A stretch of 64,000 nucleotides of DNA, from NCBI RefSeq assembly GCF_013184545.1, contig NZ_JAAOJA010000010.1, positions 62,001 to 126,000 of the forward strand, written 5' to 3'. Positions 35,658-45,539 of this stretch are shown piece after piece; position 1 is the first letter of the stretch; the number at the start of each line of letters is the position of its first letter. The translations under genes were made by a program, and so were the position numbers. The DNA comes from Pseudomonas tumuqii (lineage in GTDB: Bacteria > Pseudomonadota > Gammaproteobacteria > Pseudomonadales > Pseudomonadaceae). The notes under the pieces are model-generated. The model ran no database searches. It was not told the DNA's origin and saw only the letters and a list, made by a program, of their open reading frames with translations.

Positions 35658-36422
35658 TCAAGGGATTTCCACCTGCCACTGGGCCGCCAGCCGGGCCAGC
35701 TGGCCGCGCTCGACCAGCTGTCGATAGCCCTCCTCGAAATCCTCGCGCAGGTGGGCGTGGCTGCCATGCAGAGGGAAGGCGAAGTAACCATCCTGGGTAT
35801 CCACAGGCGGCTCGAGCTGGCTGACCTCATCGCTCAAACCCAGGGCCTGCAGCACCGGCAGGGTGTTGCGCTGATTGCTGACGAGGAGCTCGAGACGGCC
35901 CAGGCTGAGCATTTTCAGACCGTTGTCGACCCCCTCCACGGTGACCAGTTCGAGCCTCGCGCGCTCGGCATCGAAACGCGCGCCATAGGCCCAGGCACGC
36001 ACCACGCCAATGCGCTGGCCGGCCAGCTGGCGGAAATCGCCAGACCACTGACATGACCTGGCGCGGCGACAATAAAAGACGATCCGGTCGCGATAGAAGG
36101 CCTGCCCGACAAACGCGAAACGCGCCTCGCGCACCTGACTGCGATAGGGACCGATAAGGATGTCGGCCTGACCCAATTCGACCATACGCTGCGCGCGGGC
36201 CCAGGGGTAAGAGGCGAAACGCAGGCTATGGCCACGCGGCTCGAGCACCTGGCGCAGGACGTCAGGGCCGAGCCCCCGGTACTCGCCCGCCGCCGTGCGC
36301 TCGAAAATCCGCGGGAAATCGGTGCCGACCGCCAGCAACTCGCGCGCCAGTGCCAACGGCGGGAGCAGCAGCGCAAGGCTGACCACGAGCGCGAACAACC
36401 TGCGCAAAAGTCCTGAATGCAT
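35658..36422 (-). CDS. periplasmic solute-binding protein, ABC amino-acid type (family 3)
   Basis: A 254-residue protein with a Sec signal peptide (basic MHSGLLRRL, hydrophobic to about residue 26, cleavage after LALA). The mature part is a type 2 periplasmic-binding fold: GTDFPRIFERTAAGEYRGLG, then ADILIGPYRSQVREARFAFV. No permease or ATPase gene is near, so it is an orphan. Many such orphans in Pseudomonas serve as sensors or have drifted from transport. The ligand is unknown. ATG 36422 has GAGGTGG upstream. Confidence 0.85.
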   Translation of the reverse strand: MHSGLLRRLFALVVSLALLLPPLALARELLAVGTDFPRIFERTAAGEYRGLGPDVLRQVLEPRGHSLRFASYPWARAQRMVELGQADILIGPYRSQVREARFAFVGQAFYRDRIVFYCRRARSCQWSGDFRQLAGQRIGVVRAWAYGARFDAERARLELVTVEGVDNGLKMLSLGRLELLVSNQRNTLPVLQALGLSDEVSQLEPPVDTQDGYFAFPLHGSHAHLREDFEEGYRQLVERGQLARLAAQWQVEIP

Positions 36423-36551
36423 GCCGTGACCACCTCGAGTACCTGGAAAACCTGCCCGCATGCAGGCCTTGGCGGCCTGCAGCCGGCGGCCGGTAGTTAG
36501 TCGATATACGCTAGGCTGTATGGGCGAGTCCACCCTCCAGAGGAGCACATC

Positions 36552-36785
36552 ATGGAAAGCCCTACCCACGATCTCTCGGCGCTGTTCGAGCAGCTCGGCT
36601 TGCCCGCCGAACAGGCCAGCATCGAGCGTTTCATCGCCACCCATTCGCCCTTGCCGGAAACCTGCAAACTGGCTGATGCGCCCTTCTGGACCGCCGCCCA
36701 GGCCAGCTTTCTGCGCGAGGAGATCCTCGAGGACGCCGACTGGGCGGAAGTGGTCGATCAGCTCAATCTGCTGCTGCGCGGCTGA
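36552..36785 (+). CDS. DUF2789-family small protein
   Basis: A 77-residue acidic, helical protein matching the DUF2789 pattern (DLSALFEQLGLP, FIATHSPLP, FWTAAQASFLREEILEDADW). Found widely in gammaproteobacteria and of unknown function. AGGAG precedes the ATG. It is divergent from the solute-binding gene and not in an operon. Confidence 0.85.
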   Translation: MESPTHDLSALFEQLGLPAEQASIERFIATHSPLPETCKLADAPFWTAAQASFLREEILEDADWAEVVDQLNLLLRG

Positions 36786-36836
36786 GGAGCAGCACGGCAA
36801 CCGGCCCCGACCATTGCGTGCCGACCGCCTGCCGGC

Positions 36837-37343
36837 TCAGGCCGGGCTACGCCCTTGCAGCTCGCGCCAGGTCAGGTAGACACGCAGATCGAACTCCACC
36901 TGATGATAGTCGGGCAGCATGTATTCGCAGAGCTTGTAGAACGCCTTGTTGTGCTCGGCCTCTTTCAGGTGGGCCAGTTCGTGCACCACGATCATCTGCA
37001 GGAATTCCGGCGCGGCCTCCTTGAACAAGGCGGCGACGCGGATTTCCTTCTTCGCCTTGAGCTTGCCGCCCTGCACCCGGGAAATCGCGGTGTGCAGGCC
37101 GAGGGCGCGGTGGGTCAGGTCGAGGCGGTTGTCGAACAGCACCTTGTCGATGGCCGGCGCGTTCTTCAGGTGTTCCTGCTTGAGCGCCTGGATATAGGCG
37201 TAGAGCGCCTTGTCGCTTTGCACCCCGTGCTTGCCGCTGTAACGCTGAGCCAGGTAGTCGCCCAGGCGCTCCTGGGCGATCAGCTGGCGGATCTGCTCCT
37301 GCAACTGCAGCGGGTAGCCCTGGAGGAATTTCAGTGGGGTCAT
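36837..37343 (-). CDS. YgjP-like metal-dependent peptidase (DUF45/M48 family)
   Basis: A 168-residue protein with the zinc site HELAHLKEAEH (H121, E122, H125) and a further conserved H131 in EHNKAFYKLCE. This is the signature of the YgjP/DUF45 metallopeptidases. The preceding segment is helical. It is cytoplasmic, as no signal peptide is seen. The physiological substrate is unknown. The start at 37343 gives the normal family N-terminus (MTPLKFLQGYP); longer frames upstream are not family-like. Confidence 0.9.
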   Translation of the reverse strand: MTPLKFLQGYPLQLQEQIRQLIAQERLGDYLAQRYSGKHGVQSDKALYAYIQALKQEHLKNAPAIDKVLFDNRLDLTHRALGLHTAISRVQGGKLKAKKEIRVAALFKEAAPEFLQMIVVHELAHLKEAEHNKAFYKLCEYMLPDYHQVEFDLRVYLTWRELQGRSPA

Positions 37344-37823
37344 GGACGGTACCGGGCGGTTCTCGTAGGGCCGGGGTTGCGCAGTATGCCGCAACCCGCC
37401 GCCCGGGCAACCAGCCACTGCCGCCGCCGGCCTGCCAGTGGTCGGAGCGACTGTCCCAGCCGCTGGAAAAACCGCGGCTGACACCCACGGCGCGCCCGAT
37501 CATGGCGCCCCTGGCCGCGCAGAGCCCCTGGACAACACCACCATCTGCAGAATCCTGGCAGCGCGACCAGGCGCACGCCGGGGGCAGCTACGGTGCAAGA
37601 CCCATACTGGCTATATATTGACGCCAATAAAACGACGAACGGTCTTCATCTGCCTGCGCCCCTTGCCGCTATAAAGACGACCGCCTTTCGCGGCCAATGG
37701 CAGCCCCGCCTCAACCTCTTCCAGTTCGCGTGTGCCACCCGCCGGAATGCCAAGTAAGCCGTTACTGACGCCTGGATGTGATGTGCCCCGACTGAAGCCA
37801 TTTCTCTCGTAGGAGAATCAGTC
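37344..37823. other. divergent gap between the YgjP-like and alginate lyase genes
   Basis: 480 bases with no gene that can be supported. An AT-rich 'ctatatattgacg' near 37610 may be part of a promoter. The alginate lyase ribosome binding site (AGGAG) lies at its end. Confidence 0.45.
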
Positions 37824-38507
37824 ATGATCGACCTTGCCACCTGGAACCTGAGTATTCCCGTCGGTATCCCTGCCACCACCATCGACACCCCCCTGCTGGT
37901 CGGCGGCTATCAGGATCATTACTTCCAGTCGAAAGATGGGACGATCTTCTTCTGGGCCCCGGTCAACGGCAGCACCACCGAGAATGCCCAGTACCCGCGC
38001 AGCGAGCTGCGCGAAACCGCCAGCGACGGCAAGCTGTACAACTGGACCTACCCCAGCGCCGACAACTTCCTGCGCGCCGCCCTGAAGATCAGCCAGGTAC
38101 CCTCGACCGGCAAGCTGGTCATCGGCCAGATCCATGCCCACCAGAGCAGCGCACCGCTGCTCAAGCTGGAGTACCAATACAAGGCCTACGCCGCCAGCGG
38201 TAATATCGTGGCCAAGCTGCGCCTGAGTCCCGACGCGCCGATCCAGGTCATCAGCATCGCCAGCGGCATCGCCTTGAATCAGCGCTTCACCTACGTCATC
38301 CACCTGACCCCGAACGGCACGCTGTCGATCAACCTCAACGGCATCAACTGGAATACCCGGATCGATTCGGCCTGGGCGGCGAAACCCCTGTACTTCAAGG
38401 CCGGCGCCTATCCCCAGGACAACAGCGGCTACGAAACCGAGGCCGGCAGCGCACAATTCGACAAGCTGGACATCGAGCATCGACCGCTGGTCAGTGCCAC
38501 GCCATAA
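37824..38507 (+). CDS. polysaccharide lyase family 7 alginate lyase
   Basis: A 227-residue PL7 enzyme with the three family signatures RSELR (near residue 59), QIH (near 107) and YFKAGAYPQ (near 192). They carry the Arg, His and Tyr of the active site that cleaves alginate by beta-elimination. There is no signal peptide, as in the small PL7 enzymes of other pseudomonads (for example the 223-residue P. aeruginosa type), so it acts in the cytoplasm or is released on lysis. AGGAG precedes the ATG, and a terminator follows at 38512. Confidence 0.93.
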   Translation: MIDLATWNLSIPVGIPATTIDTPLLVGGYQDHYFQSKDGTIFFWAPVNGSTTENAQYPRSELRETASDGKLYNWTYPSADNFLRAALKISQVPSTGKLVIGQIHAHQSSAPLLKLEYQYKAYAASGNIVAKLRLSPDAPIQVISIASGIALNQRFTYVIHLTPNGTLSINLNGINWNTRIDSAWAAKPLYFKAGAYPQDNSGYETEAGSAQFDKLDIEHRPLVSATP

Positions 38508-38511
38508 CGCA

Positions 38512-38540
38512 AAAAGCCCGCATCGCTGCGGGCTTTTTCG
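38512..38540. terminator. bidirectional intrinsic terminator between the alginate lyase gene and fba
   Basis: Stem 'aaaaagcccgca'-tcgc-'tgcgggcttttt' with T-runs on both strands, serving the converging alginate lyase and fba genes. Confidence 0.9.
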
Positions 38541-38586
38541 TTACTGCACGGCGGCTGTCGCCAACTCAGAGGTTGTGAAAAAACAC

Positions 38587-39651
38587 TCAGTTGACCTTGG
38601 CGGCCAGCTCACCCTTGGCGTAGCGCTGGAACATGGCTTCCAGGGAGATCGGCTTGATCTTCGAGGCATTGCCGGCGGTGCCGAAGGCTTCGTAGCGGGC
38701 GATGCAGATGTCGCGCATGGCGGTGACGGTGGCGCCGAAAAACTTGCGCGGGTCAAACTCGCTCGGGTTGGTCGCCATCAGGCGGCGCATGGCACCGGTG
38801 GACGCCAGGCGCAGGTCGGTGTCGATATTGACCTTGCGCACGCCGTACTTGATGCCTTCGACGATCTCCTCGACCGGCACGCCATAGGTTTCCTTGATGT
38901 CGCCGCCGTACTGATTGATGATCGCCAGCCATTCCTGCGGCACCGAGGAAGAGCCGTGCATCACCAGGTGGGTGTTGGGGATGCGCTTGTGGATTTCCTT
39001 GATCCGGTCGATGGCGAGGATATCGCCGGTCGGCGGCTTGGTGAACTTGTAGGCGCCGTGGCTGGTGCCGATGGCGATGGCCAGGGCATCGACCTGGGTA
39101 CGCTTGACGAAGTCGGCGGCTTCTTCCGGGTCGGTGAGCATCTGGCTGTGGTCCAGCACGCCTTCGGCGCCGACGCCGTCTTCTTCGCCGGCCATGCCGG
39201 TTTCCAGGCTGCCCAGGCAACCCAGCTCACCTTCCACCGACACGCCGCAGGCGTGGGCGAAGGCCACGGTCTGCTGGGTCACGGCGACGTTGTAGTCGTA
39301 GTCGGCCGGGGTCTTGCCGTCTTCCTTCAGCGAGCCGTCCATCATCACCGAGCTGAAACCCAGCTGGATCGAGCGCTGGCAGACGTCCGGGCTGGTGCCG
39401 TGGTCCTGGTGCATGCACACCGGGATATGCGGGAACTCTTCGATGGCGGCCAGGATCAGGTGGCGCAGGAAAGGTGCGCCGGCGTATTTGCGCGCACCGG
39501 CGGAGGCCTGGACGATCACCGGGGAATCGGTCTTGTCGGCCGCTTCCATGATCGCGCGCATCTGCTCGAGGTTGTTGACGTTGAAGGCCGGCACGCCGTA
39601 GCCGAATTCGGCGGCGTGGTCGAGCATCTGGCGCATGCTGATAAGTGCCAT
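38587..39651 (-). CDS. fba: class II fructose-1,6-bisphosphate aldolase
   Basis: A 354-residue zinc-dependent aldolase splitting fructose-1,6-bisphosphate into dihydroxyacetone phosphate and glyceraldehyde-3-phosphate. Zinc and substrate motifs are [20 protein letters not shown] (after residue 80), the active-site loop VEGELGCLG near 140 and GTSHGAYKF. The gene order fba-pgk-epd matches P. aeruginosa PA0551-PA0555. GGGAG lies upstream of the start. Needed mostly for gluconeogenesis, since pseudomonads degrade sugars by the Entner-Doudoroff route. Confidence 0.97.
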   Translation of the reverse strand: MALISMRQMLDHAAEFGYGVPAFNVNNLEQMRAIMEAADKTDSPVIVQASAGARKYAGAPFLRHLILAAIEEFPHIPVCMHQDHGTSPDVCQRSIQLGFSSVMMDGSLKEDGKTPADYDYNVAVTQQTVAFAHACGVSVEGELGCLGSLETGMAGEEDGVGAEGVLDHSQMLTDPEEAADFVKRTQVDALAIAIGTSHGAYKFTKPPTGDILAIDRIKEIHKRIPNTHLVMHGSSSVPQEWLAIINQYGGDIKETYGVPVEEIVEGIKYGVRKVNIDTDLRLASTGAMRRLMATNPSEFDPRKFFGATVTAMRDICIARYEAFGTAGNASKIKPISLEAMFQRYAKGELAAKVN

Positions 39652-39983
39652 GGTGTTCTTTCTCCCGGAGGGACTCGTTAATCGTGCAGCCTGCCGCAGG
39701 GGCAGGCGCTATTCAAGTATTCAGGGACAAGGGGTCAGCTCGTCCGCCCCTCACGCCCAGCGAGGGGTCAATCCGTAGCCCGGATGCAATCCGGGAAAAT
39801 CTTCCGACCAACCCGCAATGCAGCCGGGCGGCCCGGTCACGCGGCCGGGCAAATCATGCTTGCCGGCCAAGCAGGTCACGCCCTGGAGCCGGAAGGATAG
39901 CCGGTCTACGCCGCGAGCCTGGCAATCGACCACCAGCGGACGAGCTGGTTCAGCCTCGCCGCGACCTTCCCGACCAACAGGTG
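39652..39983. other. gap between pgk and fba, with one REP-like repeat
   Basis: 332 bases, no supported gene. An inverted repeat of the 'gcccggatgcaat' type is at 39774-39832. The fba promoter is likely within the first 60 bases on the fba side. Confidence 0.55.
39774..39832. repeat. 'gcccggatgcaat' inverted repeat
   Basis: 'gtagcccggatgcaatccggg' faces 'cccgcaatgcagccgggc', the same family as the unit at 23351-23400, in the pgk-fba gap. Confidence 0.65.
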
Positions 39984-41147
39984 CTAGCCCTTGGCGCGCT
40001 GCTCCAGCACTGCCACGGCCGGCAGCACCTTGCCCTCGACGAACTCGAGGAAGGCGCCGCCGCCGGTGGAGATATAGGAAATCTTGTCGGCCACGGCGTA
40101 TTTGTCGATGGCCGCCAGGGTGTCGCCCCCACCGGCAATCGAGAACGCCGGGCTGGCGGCGATGGCTTCGGCCAGCACCTTGGTGCCGTTGCCGAACTGG
40201 TCGAACTCGAACACGCCGACCGGACCGTTCCACAGAATGGTCTTCGACGACTTCAGCAGCTCGGCGAATTGCCGCGCGGTCTGCGGGCCGATATCGAGGA
40301 TCATGTCGTCATCGGCCACATCGGCGACCAGCTTGACGGTCGCTTCGGCGTCTTCGGCAAAGGCCTTGGCCACCACCACGTCCACCGGCAGCGGCACGCT
40401 GACCTTGGCCGCGATGGCTTTGGCGGTATCCAGCAGATCGGCCTCGTACAACGACTTGCCGACCGGGAAACCGGCGGCGGCGAGGAAGGTGTTGGCGATG
40501 CCGCCGCCGACGATCAGCTGGTCGCAGATCTGGCTCAGGCTGTTCAGCACATCGAGCTTGGTCGACACCTTGGAGCCGGCGACGATGGCCGCCATCGGCT
40601 TGGCCGGATTGCCCAGCGCCTTGCCCAGGGCATCCAGCTCGGCCGCCAGCAGCGGGCCGGCGCAGGCGACCCGGGCAAACTTGGCCACGCCGTGGGTCGA
40701 GCCCTGGGCGCGGTGAGCGGTGCCGAAGGCGTCCATGACGAATACGTCGCAGAGGGCGGCATATTGCCGGGCCAGTTCGTCGCTATTCTTCTTCTCGCCG
40801 TTGTTGAAGCGCACGTTTTCCAGCAGCACCAGCTCGCCGGGCTGGATCGCGACGCCGTCGAGGTAATCGCGCACCAGCGGCACTTCACGGCCGAGCGCCT
40901 TGCTCAGGTAGTCGGCGACCGGCTTGAGGCTGTTTTCTGCGGAGTATTCGCCCTCGCTCGGGCGCCCCAGGTGCGAGCAGACCATGACCGCCGCACCCTT
41001 TTCCAGGGCCAGCTTGATGGTCGGCAGCGCGGCGAGGATGCGCGCGTCGCTCGTCACCGCGCCGTCTTTTACCGGCACGTTGAGGTCTTCGCGGATCAAC
41101 ACGCGCTTACCCTGGAGGTCGAGGTCGATCATCTTCAAAACGGTCAT
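39984..41147 (-). CDS. pgk: phosphoglycerate kinase
   Basis: A 387-residue enzyme of normal length transferring phosphate between 1,3-bisphosphoglycerate and ADP. Seen are [11 protein letters not shown] with the substrate Arg and Asp, [13 protein letters not shown], the hinge [18 protein letters not shown], and the C-terminal nucleotide loop with [11 protein letters not shown]. It follows epd by 12 bases on the same strand, so the two are one operon, with fba about 330 bp downstream. Confidence 0.97.
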   Translation of the reverse strand: MTVLKMIDLDLQGKRVLIREDLNVPVKDGAVTSDARILAALPTIKLALEKGAAVMVCSHLGRPSEGEYSAENSLKPVADYLSKALGREVPLVRDYLDGVAIQPGELVLLENVRFNNGEKKNSDELARQYAALCDVFVMDAFGTAHRAQGSTHGVAKFARVACAGPLLAAELDALGKALGNPAKPMAAIVAGSKVSTKLDVLNSLSQICDQLIVGGGIANTFLAAAGFPVGKSLYEADLLDTAKAIAAKVSVPLPVDVVVAKAFAEDAEATVKLVADVADDDMILDIGPQTARQFAELLKSSKTILWNGPVGVFEFDQFGNGTKVLAEAIAASPAFSIAGGGDTLAAIDKYAVADKISYISTGGGAFLEFVEGKVLPAVAVLEQRAKG

Positions 41148-41159
41148 GGAATCAGTCCT

Positions 41160-42224
41160 TCACGGGGCTGGTTGAATGGAAACAGGAGACACGGCGAGAA
41201 AGTGTTCGGCCACGTCGAGCATGCGATTGGCAAAGCCCCACTCGTTGTCGAACCAGGCCAGCAGATTGACCAGGCGCGGCCCGGAAACCCGGGTCTGGCT
41301 GCCATCGACGATGGCCGAGTGCGGGTCGTGGTTGAAATCGCAACTGGCATGGGGCAACTCGGTGTAGGCGATCAGGCCCTGCAGCGGGCCACTTTCGGCG
41401 GCCTGACGCAGCACCCGATTGATTTCATCGGCACTGGTGTCACGCGCGGTCTGCAAGGTGATGTCCAGGCAGGACACGTTTACCGTCGGCACGCGTATGG
41501 CTTTGGCCTGAATCCGCCCACTTAGTTCCGGCAGCAGGCGTTCGATACCGCGGGCCAGGCCGGTGGACACCGGAATCACCGACTGGAAGGCCGAGCGCGT
41601 GCGGCGCAGGTCCTCGTGGTGATAGGCGTCGATCACCGGCTGATCGTTCATCGCCGAGTGGATGGTGGTGATGGAGACGTACTCCAGACCCACCGCCTCG
41701 TTGAGCAACTTGAGCAGCGGCACCCCGCAGTTGGTGGTGCAGGAGGCGTTGGAGACCAGCTTCTCCGCGCCGCTCAGGCACTGCTGATTGACCCCGAAGA
41801 CGATGGTGGCATCGATATCCGTTTCGCTGGCCATCGGCTGGGAGAACAGCACCCGCGGCGCGCCGGCCGCCAGGAAGCGCTGGCCGTCGGCGCGGGTGTG
41901 ATAGGCGCCGGAGCACTCGAGCAACAGGTCGATATCCAGCGCCGCCCAGTCGATGCCTTCCGGCGTCGCCTGGCGCAGCACCTGCACGCAGTCGCCGTTG
42001 ATATGCAGGCAGTCGCCGTCGACTCGTACCTCGCCGGGAAAACGCCCGTGGGTGGAGTCGAAGCGGGTCAGGTATTCGATGCTGGCCTGGTCGGCCAGAT
42101 CATTCAGCGCGACTATTTCCAGGCGCGCCCCGGCCCCGCGCTCATGCAGCGCGCGCAGCACGCAGCGACCGATGCGGCCGTAGCCGTTGAGGGCGATTCT
42201 GTAGGGGCGATTGGTTTTTGGCAT
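41160..42224 (-). CDS. epd: D-erythrose-4-phosphate dehydrogenase
   Basis: A 353-residue GAPDH-family enzyme. The NAD-binding start RIALNGYGRIGRCVLRAL and the catalytic Cys162 in SNASCTTNC with the phosphate-binding THSAMNDQ loop (TTIHSAMNDQP) mark the Epd branch, where HSAMNDQ replaces the usual HSYTGDQ of GAPDH. It makes 4-phosphoerythronate for pyridoxal phosphate synthesis. In Pseudomonas the gene lies between tkt and pgk, as here. No strong ribosome binding site is seen at ATG 42224. An in-frame TTG seven codons upstream exists in a repeat-rich area and is less likely. Confidence 0.93.
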   Translation of the reverse strand: MPKTNRPYRIALNGYGRIGRCVLRALHERGAGARLEIVALNDLADQASIEYLTRFDSTHGRFPGEVRVDGDCLHINGDCVQVLRQATPEGIDWAALDIDLLLECSGAYHTRADGQRFLAAGAPRVLFSQPMASETDIDATIVFGVNQQCLSGAEKLVSNASCTTNCGVPLLKLLNEAVGLEYVSITTIHSAMNDQPVIDAYHHEDLRRTRSAFQSVIPVSTGLARGIERLLPELSGRIQAKAIRVPTVNVSCLDITLQTARDTSADEINRVLRQAAESGPLQGLIAYTELPHASCDFNHDPHSAIVDGSQTRVSGPRLVNLLAWFDNEWGFANRMLDVAEHFLAVSPVSIQPAP

Positions 42225-42247
42225 GTTTGGCACGAATGCAGTCAACC

Positions 42248-42306
42248 TGTAGGAGCGAGCTTGCTCGCGATCAATGTTTGAGCATCGCGAGCAAGCTCGC
42301 TCCTAC
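42248..42306. repeat. BIME: two inverted 'taggagcgagcttgctcgcga' units
   Basis: Units at 42248-42272 and 42284-42306 are near-perfect reverse complements with an 11-base spacer, in the gap between epd and tkt. The same pair occurs in the other order at 54506-54572. Confidence 0.85.
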
Positions 42307-42314
42307 CAAGGCTT

Positions 42315-44312
42315 TCAGTCTTCCAGCAGCTCGGCGGCGGTTTCCAGCAGGTTCTCGACGGTGAAGCCGAAGTGCTCGAACAGCGCCGGCGCCGGGGCGG
42401 ACTCGCCGAAGCTGGTCATGCCGATGACGCGACCTTCCAGGCCGACGTACTTGTACCAGTAGTCGGCATGGGCGGCCTCGATGGCGATCCGCGCACCGAC
42501 CTGCAGCGGCAGCACCGCCTGCTTGTAACCGGCATCCTGCGCATCGAACACGCTGGTCGACGGCATCGACACCACCCGCACCTGGCGGCCTTGCGCGCTC
42601 AGCTGCTCGTAGGCGGCGACGGCCAGACCGATTTCCGAACCGGTGGCAATCAGGATCAGCTCCGGCTCGCCGGTGCAGTCCTTGAGCACGTAGGCGCCGC
42701 GGGCGATGTCGGCCAACTGCTGGGCATTGCGGCTCTGGTGCGGCAGGTTTTGCCGGCTGAAGATCAGCGCGCTGGGGCCGTCGCTGCGTTCGATCGCGCA
42801 CTTCCAGGCCACCGCCGACTCCACCGCGTCGCAGGGACGCCAGGTATTCAGATTCGGCGTGCAGCGCAGGCTGGCCAGCTGTTCGATCGGCTGGTGGGTC
42901 GGGCCGTCCTCGCCGAGACCGATGGAGTCATGGGTGTAGACGAACAGCACGCGTTTTTTCATCAGCGCCGACATGCGCACGGCATTGCAGGCGTATTCCA
43001 TGAACACCAGGAAGGTCGCGCCGTAGGGCACGAAGCCGCCGTGCAGGGCGATGCCGTTCATGATCGCGCTCATGCCGAACTCGCGCACGCCGTAGAACAT
43101 GTAGTTGCCGGAGGCGTCTTCAGCGGAGACGCCCTTGCAGCCTTTCCACAGGGTCAGGTTGGAACCGGCCAGATCCGCCGAGCCGCCGAGGAATTCCGGC
43201 AGCAGTGGGCCGAAGGCGTTCAGCGCGTTCTGGCTGGCCTTGCGGCTGGCGATGGTCTCGCCCTTCTCGGCGACTTCACGGATATAGGCGGCAGCCTTCT
43301 CGGCGAAATCGGCCGGCAGCTCGCCGGCGATACGCCGCTTGAACTCGGCGGCCAGTTCCGGGTAGGCGGCGGCGTAGGCGGCGAAACGCTGATCCCACTC
43401 GGCCTCAAAGGCGGCACCGGCTTGCTTGGCGTCCCACTCGGCGTAGATATCGGCCGGGATCTCGAACGGGCCGTGGTTCCAGCCGAGGGCGGCGCGGGTC
43501 AGGGCGATCTCGTCGACGCCCAGCGGCGCGCCGTGGCAGTCTTCCTTGCCCTGCTTGTTCGGCGAACCGAAGCCGATGGTGGTCTTGCAGCAGATCAGGG
43601 TCGGCTGCTCGCTCTTGCGCGCGGTGTCGATGGCAATCTTGATTTCTTCGGCGTCGTGGCCGTCGACATTGCGGATCACCTGCCAGTCGTAGGCCTCGAA
43701 GCGCTTCGGCGTGTCGTCGGTGAACCAGCCCTCGACTTCGCCGTCGATGGAGATGCCGTTGTCGTCGTAGAAGGCGATCAGCTTGCCCAGGCCCAAAGTA
43801 CCGGCCAGCGAGCTGACCTCATGGCTGATGCCTTCCATCATGCAACCGTCGCCGAGGAACACATAGGTGAAGTGGTCGACGATCTGGTGACCTTCGCGGT
43901 TGAACTGGGCGCCCAGGACCTTCTCGGCGAGGGCGAAGCCCACGGCGTTGGCCAGGCCCTGGCCGAGCGGGCCGGTGGTGGTTTCCACGCCCGGGGTGTA
44001 GCCGTATTCCGGGTGGCCCGGGGTGCGGCTGTGCAGCTGGCGGAATTGCTTGAGGTCTTCTATGCCCAGGTCATAACCGGTCAGGTGCAGCAACGAGTAG
44101 ACCAGCATCGAACCGTGACCGTTGGACAGCACGAAGCGGTCGCGGTCGGCGAAGCCCGGGTTGCTCGGATTGTGCTTGAGGTAGTCGCGCCAGAGCACTT
44201 CGGCGATGTCCGCCATCCCCATAGGGGCACCCGGGTGGCCGCTGTTGGCTTTCTGCACGGCATCCATGCTCAGGGCACGAATGGCATTGGCTCGCTCACG
44301 ACGGCTGGGCAT
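42315..44312 (-). CDS. tkt: transketolase
   Basis: A 665-residue thiamine-diphosphate enzyme of the pentose phosphate pathway, moving two-carbon units between sugar phosphates. Signatures include [18 protein letters not shown] at the N-terminus, [12 protein letters not shown] (the ThDP/Mg motif GDG), and in the second domain [19 protein letters not shown]. The start at 44312 has AGGAG and gives the normal length. It lies next to epd and is divergent from the ArsR/methyltransferase regulator, whose operator lies in the shared 190-bp gap. Confidence 0.97.
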   Translation of the reverse strand: MPSRRERANAIRALSMDAVQKANSGHPGAPMGMADIAEVLWRDYLKHNPSNPGFADRDRFVLSNGHGSMLVYSLLHLTGYDLGIEDLKQFRQLHSRTPGHPEYGYTPGVETTTGPLGQGLANAVGFALAEKVLGAQFNREGHQIVDHFTYVFLGDGCMMEGISHEVSSLAGTLGLGKLIAFYDDNGISIDGEVEGWFTDDTPKRFEAYDWQVIRNVDGHDAEEIKIAIDTARKSEQPTLICCKTTIGFGSPNKQGKEDCHGAPLGVDEIALTRAALGWNHGPFEIPADIYAEWDAKQAGAAFEAEWDQRFAAYAAAYPELAAEFKRRIAGELPADFAEKAAAYIREVAEKGETIASRKASQNALNAFGPLLPEFLGGSADLAGSNLTLWKGCKGVSAEDASGNYMFYGVREFGMSAIMNGIALHGGFVPYGATFLVFMEYACNAVRMSALMKKRVLFVYTHDSIGLGEDGPTHQPIEQLASLRCTPNLNTWRPCDAVESAVAWKCAIERSDGPSALIFSRQNLPHQSRNAQQLADIARGAYVLKDCTGEPELILIATGSEIGLAVAAYEQLSAQGRQVRVVSMPSTSVFDAQDAGYKQAVLPLQVGARIAIEAAHADYWYKYVGLEGRVIGMTSFGESAPAPALFEHFGFTVENLLETAAELLED

Positions 44313-44431
44313 CACTGAATCTCCTACGGGTTTTGCAACAGGAAGGTCGAAAAAGGCGGCCATTTTCGCCCAGCGGAGCCCGCCGGGGCAATGACAGATA
44401 GTCGCAGAGCCAATGTTTTCTGGCTTCTGCG

Positions 44432-44475
44432 CCAGCAATACCAATATCAAAACTTTTTGATATTGGTATTGCTGG
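44432..44475. promoter_or_regulatory. perfect 44-bp inverted repeat, putative operator between tkt and regulator-metK
   Basis: Two exact 21-base arms ('ccagcaataccaatatcaaaa' and its complement, shown here only as the first arm's key bases ccagcaata...atatcaaaa) are separated by 'ct'. The AT-rich core ATATCAAAAcTTTTTGATAT is the kind of palindrome bound by ArsR-type dimers. It lies 31 bases upstream of the regulator start and about 120 upstream of tkt. It probably overlaps the regulator promoter and allows autorepression. Confidence 0.8.
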
Positions 44476-44506
44476 ATGAAAAATGACCGACTAGACTGCG
44501 CAGCTT

Positions 44507-45520
44507 ATGAATATGCGTGCCCCCCAGTTGCGTTTCGAGCCCGTCGACGAACTGTCCGCCCTGTGCAAGGCCGGCGGCGACCCGTTGCGCCTGAACGTGC
44601 TGCGCGCCCTGGCCAACGACTCGTTCGGCGTGCTGGAACTGGCGCAGATCTTCGCCACCGGCCAGTCCGGCATGAGCCACCACTTGAAGGTGCTGGCCCA
44701 GGCCGGCCTGGTGGCCACCCGGCGCGAGGGCAACGCGATCTTCTACCGGCGCGCCCTGGCCCAGGGCGAGCGGCTCGGCGGCATCCTGCACGCGGCGCTG
44801 CTCGACGAAGTCGATGCCCTGGCGCTGCCCAGCACTGTCCAGGCGCGGATCGCCGAAGTGCATAGCCAGCGCGCCGCCGCCAGCCAGGATTTTTTCGCCC
44901 GCACGGCGGCCAGCTTCCAGGCCCAGCAGGACCTGATCGCCGGCTTGCCGCAATACCGCGACAGCCTGCTGGCACTGCTCGATGCCCTGGGTTTTGCCGG
45001 CGCGGCGACGGCATTGGAAATCGGCCCCGGCGATGGGGCTTTTCTGCCCGAGCTGGCACGTCGCTTCAGCCAGGTCACGGCGCTGGACAACAGCCCGGCG
45101 ATGCTCGAACTGGCGCGCACGCGCTGTGCACAAGAAGGCCTGGGCAACGTCGAGCTGCAACTCGCCGATGCCCTCAACGATGACTACCCGACCGCCGACT
45201 GCGTGGTGCTGAACATGGTCCTGCACCATTTCGCCGCCCCCGCCGAGGCACTGAAACAGTTGGCGCGGCAGGTGAAAAGCGGCGGCAGCCTGTTGATCAC
45301 CGAGTTGTGCAGCCACAACCAGAGCTGGGCCCGGCAAGCCTGCGGCGATCTCTGGCTGGGTTTCGAGCAGGACGACCTGACCCGCTGGGCGGTCGCCGCG
45401 GGACTCACCCAAGGCGAAAGCCTGTACGTGGGGTTACGCAATGGTTTCCAGATTCAGGTGCGGCACTTCGCCAAGCCAGATCAACACAATGGCCCACGGG
45501 CCGCCCTCAGCCACCGGTAA
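44507..45520 (+). CDS. ArsR-type regulator fused to a SAM-dependent methyltransferase domain
   Basis: A 337-residue fusion: a winged helix-turn-helix of ArsR type (residues about 15-85, GMSHHLKVLAQAGLVATRREG) and a class I methyltransferase fold (LEIGPGDGAFLPELA at about 170-184, then VTALDNSPAML). There is no metal-binding cysteine motif, so the effector is probably S-adenosylmethionine or S-adenosylhomocysteine. The 19-base gap to metK indicates one transcript. This matches the SahR-like regulators reported for methionine and SAH metabolism in proteobacteria. The palindrome at 44432-44475 is the likely binding site. Confidence 0.88.
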   Translation: MNMRAPQLRFEPVDELSALCKAGGDPLRLNVLRALANDSFGVLELAQIFATGQSGMSHHLKVLAQAGLVATRREGNAIFYRRALAQGERLGGILHAALLDEVDALALPSTVQARIAEVHSQRAAASQDFFARTAASFQAQQDLIAGLPQYRDSLLALLDALGFAGAATALEIGPGDGAFLPELARRFSQVTALDNSPAMLELARTRCAQEGLGNVELQLADALNDDYPTADCVVLNMVLHHFAAPAEALKQLARQVKSGGSLLITELCSHNQSWARQACGDLWLGFEQDDLTRWAVAAGLTQGESLYVGLRNGFQIQVRHFAKPDQHNGPRAALSHR

Positions 45521-45539
45521 TGAATAGGAAAACCGATCG

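Noticed and set aside
37438-37674. Open frame in the gap before the alginate lyase gene
   Set aside because: Low-complexity Ala/Arg/Pro product without ribosome binding site or homologous features.
42372-44318. Plus-strand open frame of about 648 codons over transketolase
   Set aside because: It is antisense to a gene with clear transketolase motifs and shows no domain of its own.
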